The translations under genes were made by a program, and so were the position numbers. Below are positions 6,960-16,633 of a stretch of 17,865 bases of DNA, one piece after another (within the stretch, counting starts at the first letter, position 1; each line of letters starts with the position of its first letter). Source of the DNA: Tritrichomonas foetus (taxonomy: Eukaryota; Parabasalia; Tritrichomonadida; Tritrichomonadidae); assembly GCA_001839685.1 (NCBI GenBank), contig MLAK01000861.1, positions 1 through 17,865 of the forward strand. Reading direction: 5' to 3'. The notes below the pieces were generated by a model that ran no database searches, was not told the origin of the DNA, and saw only the letters and a list, made by a program, of their open reading frames with translations.

Positions 6960-8051
6960 ATGGGTCAAGAACAAAGTACGGCAGGACGAAAACGCTCGAA
7001 CTCCTATGCAACTGTAGGACTCATGCAACAGGCGCTTATAAAGGAAGCCATTGATAATTTTCACGGAACAAAATCCAACGCAATTTGCAGCATCATAAAC
7101 CCCACAGGCTCGATTCCATTAAAACGTGAAAGTCACTTCGCATGCTACGACTATAAGAACCATACGTTATATGCTGGATATGGTTTAGGCTTGGGCAATA
7201 CTCAATATAATAACGTCTATTACATCAATACGCAAGATATTGTTTGGAAACAGCTCAATTTAACCGGAAATCCAGTTTCACCACGTTATGGCGCCAACGC
7301 TGCATTTGATGGCCGGGAATTCATATATGTTTTTGGGGGCTACGAAATCAACAGCAAACAATATTTTTCAGATTTCCATCGAATTAATGTTAAAACTGGG
7401 CGAGTTGATGCAATAGAATACCTTCCTACTCCAAATGCACCAGATGCAAGAATTTCACCTTTCATAGGTCATTATAATAATAAAGTATTCATTTGGGGCG
7501 GTTTTAATATTGAATCAGGTCCTTCAACTTATTTACATATTTACGATATTGCTGAGAGATATTGGAGAAGAATAGATACACATCATACCGGTAATCCAAG
7601 ATCATCATTTACAATATTCGATAAATATATGATAATTTACGCCCCACAGGATGAGCAGGCTTTTGCTGTGATCGACATGGATGCTGAAAAATTCACCTAT
7701 ATTGATTGTAATACGCCTAACGCGCCAGCTTTCGATTTATTCAAACCAGGCGTTTGCTTTGATGGCGAGTATATTTACGTGATTGGAGGAAGGTCTCGCG
7801 TGAACTATAGTCGTGTTCATGCTTTCTCGATGCAGAATAGATATTGGTCAGTGTTAAATGTTGAACCAGATGATGTAGCTTTTTCCAGGAGGAGCGGGGT
7901 GAAAAATGAACACGGCGAATTTTATTTGCCAAGCGTTGATAGTTTTACTGCTGTTTGTGATGGAGACAGGATCATGGGATTCCTCGGAAATATTGTTGAA
8001 AAGCTTGTATTCGTTCTGAAGGTTGACAAAAATATCCTGAAAGCGATTTGA
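6960..8051 (+). CDS. Kelch-type beta-propeller protein, probable N-myristoylation
   Basis: From ATG 6960 the product has 363 residues. The initiators at 6934-6950 exclude the in-frame ATG at 6921. The new N terminus, MGQEQSTAGRKRS, has Gly2 and Ser6, matching the MGxxxS/T N-myristoyltransferase consensus, followed by basic residues that often aid membrane binding. A helical stretch (about 20-45) precedes a Kelch propeller from about residue 55 to the end. Blade-like strands with Gly pairs or their remnants are visible: LYAGYG (70-75), FIYVFGGYEI (121-130), KVFIWGGFN (175-183), YMIIYAP (223-229) and YIYVIGGRSR (271-280), with WKQL (96-99), YWRRID (201-206) and YWSVLN (295-300) in the following strands. 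Propellers of this type bind proteins; a membrane-tethered scaffold is inferred. No BTB, RING or kinase domain is attached. Partner unknown. Confidence 0.88.
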   Translation: MGQEQSTAGRKRSNSYATVGLMQQALIKEAIDNFHGTKSNAICSIINPTGSIPLKRESHFACYDYKNHTLYAGYGLGLGNTQYNNVYYINTQDIVWKQLNLTGNPVSPRYGANAAFDGREFIYVFGGYEINSKQYFSDFHRINVKTGRVDAIEYLPTPNAPDARISPFIGHYNNKVFIWGGFNIESGPSTYLHIYDIAERYWRRIDTHHTGNPRSSFTIFDKYMIIYAPQDEQAFAVIDMDAEKFTYIDCNTPNAPAFDLFKPGVCFDGEYIYVIGGRSRVNYSRVHAFSMQNRYWSVLNVEPDDVAFSRRSGVKNEHGEFYLPSVDSFTAVCDGDRIMGFLGNIVEKLVFVLKVDKNILKAI

Positions 8052-8269
8052 AATAGATATACTAAATAAACATATTATGGTATCGATTGATTTCGTATCT
8101 TTTTACCTGTCTTATTGCTTTCCAAAATGGCCAAAATGAAATCAGAAAATTGAGACTTTTCTTGAGAATTTTTGTGTAAAAATATTATTGCAAACACTCG
8201 TAAAGAATAAAACTTTTTGACAAAGTTCTCTGAGAAAAATAATTTTCAAAATTCTGTGGAAATTCAAAT

Positions 8270-8276
8270 TCACTTT
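8270..8276 (+). promoter_or_regulatory. Initiator of the 107-residue protein gene
   Basis: TCACTTT, with the +1 A at 8272 and a 10-base leader to ATG 8282. This is a textbook trichomonad arrangement and the main support for this small gene. Confidence 0.55.
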
Positions 8277-8281
8277 TAATT

Positions 8282-8605
8282 ATGAAGCGAGGAGGATGGA
8301 ACTTGAAAAAGATTGTCGTATTCATCAAGCAGACTAAATATGAATATCCACTTGACGAAAACCAATGTCATATGAGGAAGTTCAAAAAGAATCCACCAAG
8401 AAAAACAGAAGAATTAAGCGCTTCATTAGAAGGTGAAATTGCAAACATTAATCTTTCACATAGCAGAGTGGCAAGACTTCGCCTTCCAATTTCATTTATT
8501 CAGGACCCCACATTTTCTGAGCCTTTCGATGAAAGCATCGATTTATTGAATATTCCAGACTACGAAAGCAATCTATATGAGGATATTTCCTTTTTATTAT
8601 CATAA
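8282..8605 (+). CDS. Hypothetical protein, 107 residues
   Basis: No family recognised. The N-terminal half is basic (MKRGGWNLKK, residues 1-10; MRKFKKNPPRK, 31-41) and the C-terminal half acidic and hydrophobic (PFDESIDLLNIPDYE at 81-95, then YEDISFLL at 99-106). There is no signal peptide, membrane helix or cysteine pattern. Composition is less AT-rich than the flanks, codon use is sensible and the initiator is 10 bases from the ATG, so I consider it a real gene. The polarity from basic to acidic/hydrophobic would suit an adaptor with a short C-terminal interaction motif, but this is speculation. Stop TAA. Confidence 0.65.
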   Translation: MKRGGWNLKKIVVFIKQTKYEYPLDENQCHMRKFKKNPPRKTEELSASLEGEIANINLSHSRVARLRLPISFIQDPTFSEPFDESIDLLNIPDYESNLYEDISFLLS

Positions 8606-10156
8606 CTGTCTTAATAAAGTGAGGTTTTAAATAAATTTAATTTTTAAATTGATTAATTTTTGCAAATAAATTTGATTAAATGCACTTAATCTCATTTTTA
8701 CTACTTTGTTATTGTGAATCCAGGTTTTATTTTCTTCTTTCTATCGAAATTTTAGTGAAATTAAATTCATTTTTATTTTTTTACACTATTGTCATTTCAT
8801 AATACCAGATATATGATGTAAAATGGAAATTTAGTTATTAGGACGAGTTTTTTCAATTCTAGTCGTGGAGATTTTTCAGAAGAATTCGTTCAGAAAAAAC
8901 AGTTTTGTGAAAATATTTCTATGAAAAACTTTTTCTGAAGACTTGAAAGACAAAGTCAAAATTTCGCTTGTCAATCTTTTTTCGATTATCCAATGAAATA
9001 ATACAATGATTTTGTACATTATTGTTTTTTCGGTTAAATAGCTGTTTTTCCACAAAGTAATTCGAAAGAATCTGTTTTGGAAACATATTTATTCGTTGTG
9101 AAGCTAATTCTGAGATATTAAAACCGAGATTTTAGCCTGTTATACAATGAGCATCATTTAAAGCTGACTAAAAAGTAAAGACTTTTTTGATATAAGTCAC
9201 AGAGTTTCCAATACCATGATGTTTTCATTTTCTGAGAAAAGAAATTTCTTAAGAAATTTTTCTGTGTTGGTGAACTTTTTCTAATTAATTTTCAAAGATG
9301 TCTCAACTCTGGCTTTAATTGAAATCGTTGATGACTTACCACATCCTTTATGATATAATTTATTTTAGTCATTTTGATTTCAAAGTGAATGGCCCATTCA
9401 AGATTATAACAATTTTAAACTATGAAATGAGAGGGGAAAAAAAAAAATGAGTATACATCTAAATATGTAGTAAATGATATTATGACTTTTCAAACAAAAA
9501 CGTCATCCCCTTTTTTATTTCAGCGCATTCAAAAGTGGCTTTTTGAGTAATAATTGAATACGGATTCGATAAGACTATTCAAAATTGAATATTAGAATCA
9601 CTATTCAAAAAAAAAAAAAATAATGGTAATGATGTCAATATGGTGATATTAGTCAGATGTATACAAACTAAATAGTCTTAACGTACGAAATCACTAAAAT
9701 GATCCTTATCATCAGTATTACTTAATACCATCAGTCAAAAATCAAAACCCAAATAGCTAAAAGAATGACGAAAATTTCCCTTATCGCAAACTTCGCAAAT
9801 GGCCGAATTCAAAAATATTTCGAAAATGATTCTGAAGAAGCTATTGTTTCAGTTTTCGGGTGAACAGCTTTCAGTCAATTGTTAAATCTATTTTTTATAG
9901 TTATGAGCCATATTTATTCATAGTTTTGAAATTTTGCAACAATTAAACCGAAAAAAGAGCGATTTTGGAGAAAGCCTAAAAAAAAATTGTGAGAAGCTTT
10001 TTTTCCAAGAATCACAAAGATTATAATACTGCTTCCCATAATTCTATTTACACTTCTTCTATCGATTTTTAATTAAAAATCGCGAAAATTTTGATAGTTT
10101 TAACTCAGTGATGTTGAATTAATTCAATTTCCATTTGACAAATATGAATGTATTGA
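8606..10156. other. 1.5 kb AT-rich gap
   Basis: No long ORF. A 32-codon frame with coding-like content begins at ATG 9765 and ends in TGA at 9863, but has no initiator. An 18-base palindrome AAATTTCTTAAGAAATTT lies at 9242-9259. A-runs near 9437 and 9608 are homopolymers. No RNA gene is recognised. Confidence 0.45.
9242..9259. repeat. 18-base perfect palindrome
   Basis: AAATTTCTTAAGAAATTT reads the same on both strands. It lies in spacer far from a recognised gene and may be chance in AT-rich sequence. Confidence 0.35.
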
Positions 10157-10414
10157 AATCTTTTCTGTCATAAAATTTTAGTATATGAAGAAAATAGACT
10201 GGCAGTCCTCAACAGCACATTCTCAAGCAGGGATACAGATACAACGATTGAAAGACCAAATCAAGAAAAATGGAATCCAATATGTTTTTTTCCAGACTCA
10301 ATGCCAAGTGAATTTTCTGATGACTCGCCATTTAGATGGCAAAACATTCGTAATNTTTATACTTCATTTTTGTATTTTGGAAAACATTATAATTTTCGAT
10401 GGAGGGTCATATGA
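10157..10414 (+). pseudogene. Possible gene remnant without a start codon
   Basis: A frame open from 10157 to TGA 10414 reads with coding-like, non-repetitive composition, for example RPNQEKWNPICFFPDSMP and SPFRWQNIR. There is no ATG near its beginning and one codon contains the N at 10355. A second overlapping frame from ATG 10185 to 10436 is less protein-like. I do not recognise the family. It may be an internal fragment of a decayed gene, or a piece misread because of poor local sequence. Confidence 0.25.
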
Positions 10415-11848
10415 TAATAAAAAGCACGATTTATGATAAGAAATAATCAAGATATTAATGCTATAAAATCACTTTTTATCTCAATAATTCTCAGAAATTT
10501 CTGTGGGGTTTATTTTTTTCTCACAATTTTTTTTTGGATTTGGTTTTCTCTGTATCTTGATTTTTAAATTATAATATTTATATATTATTAATAGGATTAC
10601 AATTAAATANTNTTTAGATGACAATAATATNAACAATTATNNATTTANATCTCTCAATGGTCTTCTACATCTAGAGCTAGTTAGTTTGTATACATCTTAT
10701 TAGTCATTATTAATCAAAGTCAGAAAATAAAAATAATAAATATTCTCTAGAAAGTGTGACTAGAAAGAGCACAATTGCTGAAAAACCCATTATTCATATT
10801 CCCAAGTTTCGATTCGTATTTTTAAGAAAATTGGATGACATTTGTTATTTTTTCCATCTCAAGAAGCAATAAAAGTGTTGAAATTCAAGATATTCATTTA
10901 AAGTGTCATTTATTCAAATAAAACTCTTTAGAAAAAGCAATATTACTCGAATCATGAAAAATTCAGGAACGAACAAGAAATTATACTATAAACCCGTAAA
11001 TATCATACAAAATAATAATGGATTCATATAGACTCATTTTTAATCTTTGTTCATATACTTAATTTTCATGATTTCTTGGTCTAGAAAATCAATACAATAT
11101 CATCTATGTATATTCGTATGCTAATTTCTTTTTATGTTAATTTCTTTCATATATTGATTTCTTCGTGTTATTATTTCTTCATGTGAAAAGAATTACAGAA
11201 GAATAACTGAATATGAATATCGATCAGGAATTGCAATTCAGAAGAAGAACAAACTTGTAACCTATTTCTTATTTATGTACCAATGAAAGTAAGTATCGGA
11301 AAAGAAAAATATTCATATCAATTTGTTGATGTTTTTATAATTAAAAAAAATTCACGAATCTCAATCGGTATTAGTTCTCAAATTATGAAATGAATATATA
11401 TGTATTTCGATATTGCACTTGAGAAAGGGATATCAAGAGAAATAGAAATGAGTCTTTTTTTGAGAGCATAAAGCTTTCAATTATTTTTGGAGACGATCAC
11501 TTTTACTCTGATCTCAATAAAGAATCAAAATCATCAACATTTTAATTCAATGAAATATCCATCAATATTAAAAGTCTATTTGTGAGTTTATGGTTTTGTT
11601 AGTATCTAATTATTTCCGGAACCTTTGTATTTGATGTTCATCACTCAATTCTGAAATTACCCTATTTCAATATGAATATGAATAAATATTGATTATATAT
11701 TCGTAATATTTAAAAAATATCACATAATAATTTGTATTTCGTTGGTAAAATCAGAAATTGCTGTGTGTGAATAATTTGACAATATAAATGGTCAATTATC
11801 AGAAATGGTTTGAATATGATAAGATGAACGTTTATTAATTGCTTCTCA
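10415..11848. other. 1.4 kb AT-rich gap with ambiguous bases
   Basis: Very AT-rich, no ORF of note. Bases N occur at 10610, 10612, 10631, 10641-10642 and 10648, marking low-quality assembly. A clear TCAYWWY initiator close to the ankyrin gene start is not visible. Confidence 0.45.
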
Positions 11849-13291
11849 ATGGAAGCTGAGTACTTTGATGTTGAGGAAGTAGCATTCCTTCAAACAAAGC
11901 TTCTTAATTTTACTAAAGAAAATACGAAAGATGTTATTTTATACTTATATGAAACAGGATTCTTTAAAACAAAAGGAAAAAAGATTCAATTTTTAGATTC
12001 AATTCAAAGTGCAATGCATAGTCGTCCATTAAAATGTGATTTATATTTTGAATTAATATCCATTTTTGTAAATGAGCTTAAAGAAGATATTTCAGCTAAG
12101 TGGCTTTACGATAAGTTTCAAAAATTTCCCAAATTACTCAGATTGTTTGAAAAAAATGACATCTTAAATGAAAATATACTTTCTAACTTAAAAAATTATT
12201 ATAATAATTCATCTAATAAATCTTTGACATTTGAAAAAATTGAAGATATGCCATTTTTACACGAAGATACATTTCATCAATCAATCCAAACTAACAATAT
12301 ACAATTGTTTACAGAAATTTATCATTCTTCGAACAACATCGATTTAAATCAAAAAGTAGAATATTCCAAATTTGGACCAAATATTGAAATCAACAATTCA
12401 GCTGAGCGTCCATCACTTATTTCATATGCTGCTTTCTTTGGAGCAGAAGATATTTTTAAATATTTGCTTCTAAATAATGCCAAAATAAATGAAAAAGTTC
12501 CTCCCTATGCAGTTGCAGGTGGTTGTACGGAAATCATTCATATATTAGAAGAAAAAAAGATTCCTTTTGGTGAAGATGCAATTAATGCTGCAATTGAATA
12601 TAATAGAAATGATATTGTTAATTATTTAAATTCAACAATTGAAATTCAACTTAATTTGAGGCATTTATTTACAGCAATACAATCTTATAATCTAAATTTT
12701 TTTCTAGATATCATTAAAGATGTAAATGTGAATTCAAAAATTGGTTTAAATGGTAAAACAGTCTTACATTTCGCTGTTGAACTAAAAAGACTGGATATAA
12801 TCATGTATTTATCGAATATTCCTGGTATAGATTTCGAAGCAACTAACATTCATGGTTTATCACCAATTGAATTGGCTATTAACTTAGGATATCGAAAGAT
12901 TGTTGAATACTTTATAACTATATATCCTGAAGTTCTTCCATCTGCTTTTATTTCAGCACTTAAAAATACTAGCGAAAAAATAATCACCCTTTTATTAAAT
13001 ATGATTGATATAAACAAGCCTTTAAAAAACGATGAAAATCCGCTTTGTTTAGCATGCCAATATAACGAATTAGAAGTGGTGAAAAAAATAATTTCGAACA
13101 AAGATTGTGATATCAATTATCGAATGAATAATGGGAAAACAGCATTTCATATAGCTGCCGAAAATGGAAATAGTGAAATTTTAAAAGTTTTATCAGAATC
13201 TGAAAATATTGATTTAAATATTACAGAAAAGTCAAACGAAATTAATTCTTACGTTTTATTTTACAGCACTTCATTTAGCTGTATTAAATGA
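11849..13291 (+). CDS. DUF3447 / ankyrin-repeat protein, 480-residue ORF, 3' end disrupted
   Basis: The N-terminal region (1-185) is all-helical with L/F/Y/K richness, including a YLYETGFF segment (32-39). The middle carries the DUF3447 and ankyrin signatures of the huge trichomonad family: SLISYAAFFGAEDIFKYLL (189-207), YAVAGGCTEIIHILEE (220-235), NGKTVLHFAVELKRLDIIMY (301-320), LSPIELAINLGYRKIVEYF (337-355) and NGKTAFHIAAENGNSEILKV (428-447). Ankyrin stacks bind proteins; the function of this family is unknown. The natural frame ends with unrelated residues (from about 465) before the stop, while the next ankyrin repeat continues in another frame at 13263. The 480-residue form is therefore probably not the ancestral product. 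The start has no obvious initiator. Base composition is more AT-rich than the Kelch and exonuclease genes. Confidence 0.8.
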   Translation: MEAEYFDVEEVAFLQTKLLNFTKENTKDVILYLYETGFFKTKGKKIQFLDSIQSAMHSRPLKCDLYFELISIFVNELKEDISAKWLYDKFQKFPKLLRLFEKNDILNENILSNLKNYYNNSSNKSLTFEKIEDMPFLHEDTFHQSIQTNNIQLFTEIYHSSNNIDLNQKVEYSKFGPNIEINNSAERPSLISYAAFFGAEDIFKYLLLNNAKINEKVPPYAVAGGCTEIIHILEEKKIPFGEDAINAAIEYNRNDIVNYLNSTIEIQLNLRHLFTAIQSYNLNFFLDIIKDVNVNSKIGLNGKTVLHFAVELKRLDIIMYLSNIPGIDFEATNIHGLSPIELAINLGYRKIVEYFITIYPEVLPSAFISALKNTSEKIITLLLNMIDINKPLKNDENPLCLACQYNELEVVKKIISNKDCDINYRMNNGKTAFHIAAENGNSEILKVLSESENIDLNITEKSNEINSYVLFYSTSFSCIK

Positions 13292-13479
13292 TCAATATCA
13301 TACTCTACAATTCTTCGAATATTTACCAGGCTTTAATATTAATGCGGAAGATAAAGTTTGAGTAATTGACTTATTATGGTGTTATATTTAGAATTTATAG
13401 AACTGCCCTTGATTTAGCAATTGAGAACGGAAAATTAGCGCTATTTATGGAAAATGCCAATGAGATTTCTTTTGAATGA
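13263..13479 (+). pseudogene. Out-of-frame 3' end of the ankyrin gene
   Basis: After codon 464 of the ankyrin ORF a 22-base block (13241-13262) interrupts the repeat. From 13263 the text TALHLAVLNDQYHTLQFF continues the ankyrin in another frame and runs to a TGA at 13359-13361. A second break of about 37-43 bases (13356-13398) follows, after which RTALDLAIENGKLALFM continues in a third frame to TGA 13477-13479. Both blocks shift the frame by one base (length 1 mod 3) and both sit just before a T-A-L motif. No GT...AG segment of suitable length restores the frame, so introns are not supported; decay or assembly error is more likely. Confidence 0.65.
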
Positions 13480-14034
13480 CAAAAAAAAAAAAAAAATGTT
13501 ATCAATTTCGATACCTATAATAAGTAAGATTATATATCTTATTAGTCTTTTATAAAGTTGTGATAGAATCGAACATTTTCAATTTTTTCATCATTTTAAT
13601 AGTTTTGAATAAGAAGGAAAAGCAATTTTAGACATAAGGAAGAAATATATCGATTGATAATATGTTTTGGTTATTGATTTTCTAATTGATCTTTTTTTAT
13701 TGACGAATCCTCATGAATAGAATCCACTCAGTGACGCTCATCATTTAGAAAAATTTTATAATTTTTATATCCATACATTTGATATGCCCCCTCATTTTTG
13801 GAGCATTGAAACGAAACATGATTCTTCACAATTTTGAATGCTTTCAATCTGGAGATCGAAATCCCCAAATTCGTCATTTCTCTCCAATCGATATATAAAA
13901 TGGTAAATAAGCACATTTAACCAACCACTCATAGTGACTAAATTGTGAACAACTGATAATTATTTCGAGCAAAATTGAGAAAAGGTAGATTTCAATTTGA
14001 ATGAAGAAAAACAGAATATTCAGAGATCAACATG

Positions 14035-14056
14035 CTGATATTTAAATAAATATCAG
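14035..14056. repeat. AT-rich inverted repeat
   Basis: CTGATATTT (14035-14043) and AAATATCAG (14048-14056) are exact reverse complements with a 4-base loop. It lies 271 bases upstream of the Myb start codon. Confidence 0.4.
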
Positions 14057-14290
14057 AAAAAATAAATATTTCTCAAAAAATATTTCACTGAATACAATAT
14101 TTTTTCTCTTCTCAAAAATTTAAATTAATATCAGGAAATTGAATACGATATTTCAGAATTATTGATTGATAATTCAATCACTCACAAAATTCCCCAAAAT
14201 TTGAATAAATATTTCCCAGAAAAATGAAAGGTATAGAATCTTCAAGAGAAAATAAAAAAGATTCCATTGAATTCTCTTCGATTTGAATCA

Positions 14291-14297
14291 TCACTTC
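14291..14297 (+). promoter_or_regulatory. Initiator of the Myb gene
   Basis: TCACTTC within TCACTTCA, the same octamer as upstream of the Kelch and GTPase genes. The putative +1 A at 14293 gives a 34-base leader to ATG 14327. Confidence 0.45.
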
Positions 14298-14326
14298 ATT
14301 AATAATTTCTTTTAGTTTTATACTAA

Positions 14327-15121
14327 ATGAGCATGTCGATGATACATCTCCCAAGCCCTCTCTCATTCGGATGCACAATAGATGTAAAGTTCAGCGCCAC
14401 CAACAAACACAAAAAGTTCACGGCAGACGAAGATCGAAAATTATCATTTTTAGTCAAATTGGTTGGAGCACGAGATTGGATCTTTATCGCGAACCAGATG
14501 CCAGGAAGAACATCCCGCCAATGCCGTGAGAGATGGGTAAACCATCTTGATCCTGCTCTCAAGAAGGATCCTTGGAATGACGAGGAGGATTCTCTCCTGT
14601 TGGTTAAATTCAACGAACTAGGCCCAAAGTGGACAACTCTTGCAAAGTTGTTCCCGAATAGAACAGATGCCATGCTGAAAAATAGATTTAAGCTCCTTCA
14701 AAGGCGCGCCAGAAAACTTGCGAAAAAAGGATTGACGTGCGGCCAAATAAGCGCACAAAAATATTCAAATATCTTGGATTCTGAAAATTCAACTTCTTCA
14801 AGTGATAATGAAAATCAGATTCAAAGCCCTTCACAGACCATCTTCAATGAAAACGAAAATCCAATAAATTATTTCACAGATGCCATTTATCAAAATGGTG
14901 AAGGTTCTTCTTTTCTTGATGAGCCATGTAGCTTATCAATTCATAACAGCGAAACAAATAAATCATGCTATGACACAAATCATCAATCAGCAAAAGGTAA
15001 CACTTATCATGGAAGTGATGCCTGCCTTGTTGATGCAAGCTTTATTGAGTTTGGCGATCCAACAATTATTGATGATCTTGAGAGTGCCTGGGAATCCCTT
15101 CAGCTTGACGTTTTCCTCTAA
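14327..15121 (+). CDS. R2R3 Myb-like DNA-binding protein, 264 residues
   Basis: Two Myb repeats are clear. Repeat 1 (about 29-76) is KKFTADEDRKLSFLV...GARDWIFIANQMPGRTSRQCRERW, with W51 and W70 and F31 replacing the first tryptophan. Repeat 2 (about 80-128) has DPWNDEEDSLLL, W83 and W102, and ends TDAMLKNRFKLLQRR with F121 at the last aromatic position. The two-repeat arrangement and linker match the trichomonad Myb family, whose studied members bind promoter elements. The protein would act in the nucleus. A basic stretch (125-134) follows the repeats; the remainder (about 150-264) is S/N/D/E-rich and ends in an acidic segment with DDLESAWESL (249-258), which could activate transcription. ATGs at 14327, 14333 and 14339 are all in frame; the first is used. 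The stop overlaps TAAA, the known trichomonad poly(A) signal. Confidence 0.92.
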   Translation: MSMSMIHLPSPLSFGCTIDVKFSATNKHKKFTADEDRKLSFLVKLVGARDWIFIANQMPGRTSRQCRERWVNHLDPALKKDPWNDEEDSLLLVKFNELGPKWTTLAKLFPNRTDAMLKNRFKLLQRRARKLAKKGLTCGQISAQKYSNILDSENSTSSSDNENQIQSPSQTIFNENENPINYFTDAIYQNGEGSSFLDEPCSLSIHNSETNKSCYDTNHQSAKGNTYHGSDACLVDASFIEFGDPTIIDDLESAWESLQLDVFL

Positions 15122-15463
15122 AAATCTTGTTTTTAATAAAAAATATTCTATCCATGTGCTTGGTTGTACTTCTTTATAGTGATATTTAGTTTAAACTTGA
15201 ACAGCAAAGAATGACTGTGAAGATATGGAATTATCTAATTGATAAAGTGGATTTTAGAAAAAAAGAGTTATTTCTATATCCATTTTTAAATAATAAAGCA
15301 TCATTGATAACAGCTAGGTGCAACATATCTCGCCAAGTTTTGTCTCTTCATATAGTGTTTCTCAGACACCGAATCACCATTTATAAATGATCATTTCACC
15401 AAATTGTGAAGAAACCCTGTAGTTGAATCTTTCGACCTTATTCTACTTTGTGTTCAAAGACGG
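15122..15463. other. Spacer downstream of Myb
   Basis: No gene seen. It contains the 3' flank of the Myb gene and the upstream region of the small membrane-protein reading frame; no clear TCAYWWY initiator near 15464. Confidence 0.4.
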
Positions 15464-15671
15464 ATGTGCATCATCTTATTAATGATTGCATTTACTCAGA
15501 GCAGTAATGGAAATAAACCTCTTGACAAAAATCCGAATGTTGATGATCAGTTCTGGATCATGTTGCGAAGATGAAGAAATGGAGACTTCTGCATTTGAAA
15601 CTCTATCTCCAATGTTAAAACACAATATAATTTTAATATTAGCTATTATATTCCTTGTTATAACTGGTTAA
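15464..15671 (+). pseudogene. Small membrane protein split by a one-base frame change
   Basis: The frame starting at ATG 15464 begins with a signal-like hydrophobic stretch, MCIILLMIAFTQS, then a polar region NGNKPLDKNPNVDDQF, and stops at 15572-15574. A +1 frame, open from 15486, carries a Cys/acidic segment SGSCCEDEEMETS and a final hydrophobic helix IILILAIIFLVITG before TAA 15671. Each half makes sense only if joined: signal peptide, short extracellular linker, C-terminal membrane helix, with about 69 residues in total. The shift could be a sequencing error, a real mutation or a programmed event. The frames overlap at 15486-15571, so the switch lies there. No initiator was found near 15464. 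Confidence 0.4.
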
Positions 15672-16633
15672 ACCCGTACATTAATCAGTCATACGGATTA
15701 ATAATATTATTTTGAAAAAAGATGAATAATAATCATTGAATTATTATCGTTCTTTTTGGTCTTTTTTAATTAATATGGTGTGTTATCGGTTCTTTTTTAT
15801 TTATGAAGAGAATTATTTATTCCCAATTTTTGAATTACCTAAAAGAAATTAGAAAGAATGGGAGAAATAGATTTTTATTCATATTAACACATTTAAACAA
15901 GTAAAAAATAAAGAAAAAACAATAATCCAAATAGATTTAAGAAATTAATCACTGATCATTATGCTCAATGTGTTATTTTTAGACAATTTATATTATTCTG
16001 AATAGAATTATAGAGAATTCCTAGCTTTCTTTGTCAATTTTCAAAAAAAGAATCCACCAATAAATTTTAAACCTGCTGCCTTTGACAGTTACCGAACGAA
16101 ATATCAAAATAAAGAGATATTTAAAAGAAAAACGATGTTTCCAAGGCTTTTTTTTAGTATTTTCATTAATGAATTTCATTTCGTCAAAACCATGAACGGC
16201 AGCAGAATTTTGAGAAAAGGTTTTAATAGAAAAACGTAATAGTTATTTAAAATCCGACTTTTACTCCAATAAGAAAATATCATTTTTAGATGTTTTTCAA
16301 AGGCAAATCACAGCAATACCGAAAAAGTATCACAATCAAGTTATTAATGCAAATTTAATCTCTTAAATCGTAATTTTCCCGTGGTTTTTCTTTGTTAGAT
16401 GAATTCTGGAAATTTTTTGTTTTATTTGTTTTGTATGTTGCTGTCTAATTGCAAGATCATCAAAAAAATTAATTATCAGAGTCTCAACATGTTTATGATT
16501 ATAGATATACTTTGAAAATCTTATTTTGTGAGTTAATCTGACTGAGAATAATTGTATTCAATTGGATGATAAAATGAAATGACACTTCATTTTGTGACAA
16601 GTTTTTTTTGATTGACAGCAAATCAAATAAAGG
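15672..16633. other. 960-base AT-rich gap
   Basis: No ORF with coding-like composition or RNA gene is visible. A/T runs predominate. The exonuclease initiators lie at its right edge. Confidence 0.45.

Larger units (their letters stand above)
13480..14326. other. AT-rich gap before the Myb gene
   Basis: Mostly A/T runs. A 62-codon minus-strand frame at 13728-13916 has mixed composition but no initiator and no recognisable domain, so it is not called. An inverted repeat is at 14035-14056. The Myb initiator is at 14291. Confidence 0.45.

Noticed and set aside
13197..13266. Canonical spliceosomal intron in the ankyrin gene
   Set aside because: The available GT...AG pairs near the first break are 14 or 36 bases long and do not restore the ankyrin frame; no GTAYGT or ACTAACACACAG-type signals are present.
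13728..13916. 62-codon minus ORF
   Set aside because: Composition is mixed, but there is no initiator on its upstream side and no recognisable domain; kept only as a note in the gap entry.
14178..14673. Two minus-strand ORFs over the Myb start
   Set aside because: Antisense shadows of the Myb gene and its leader.
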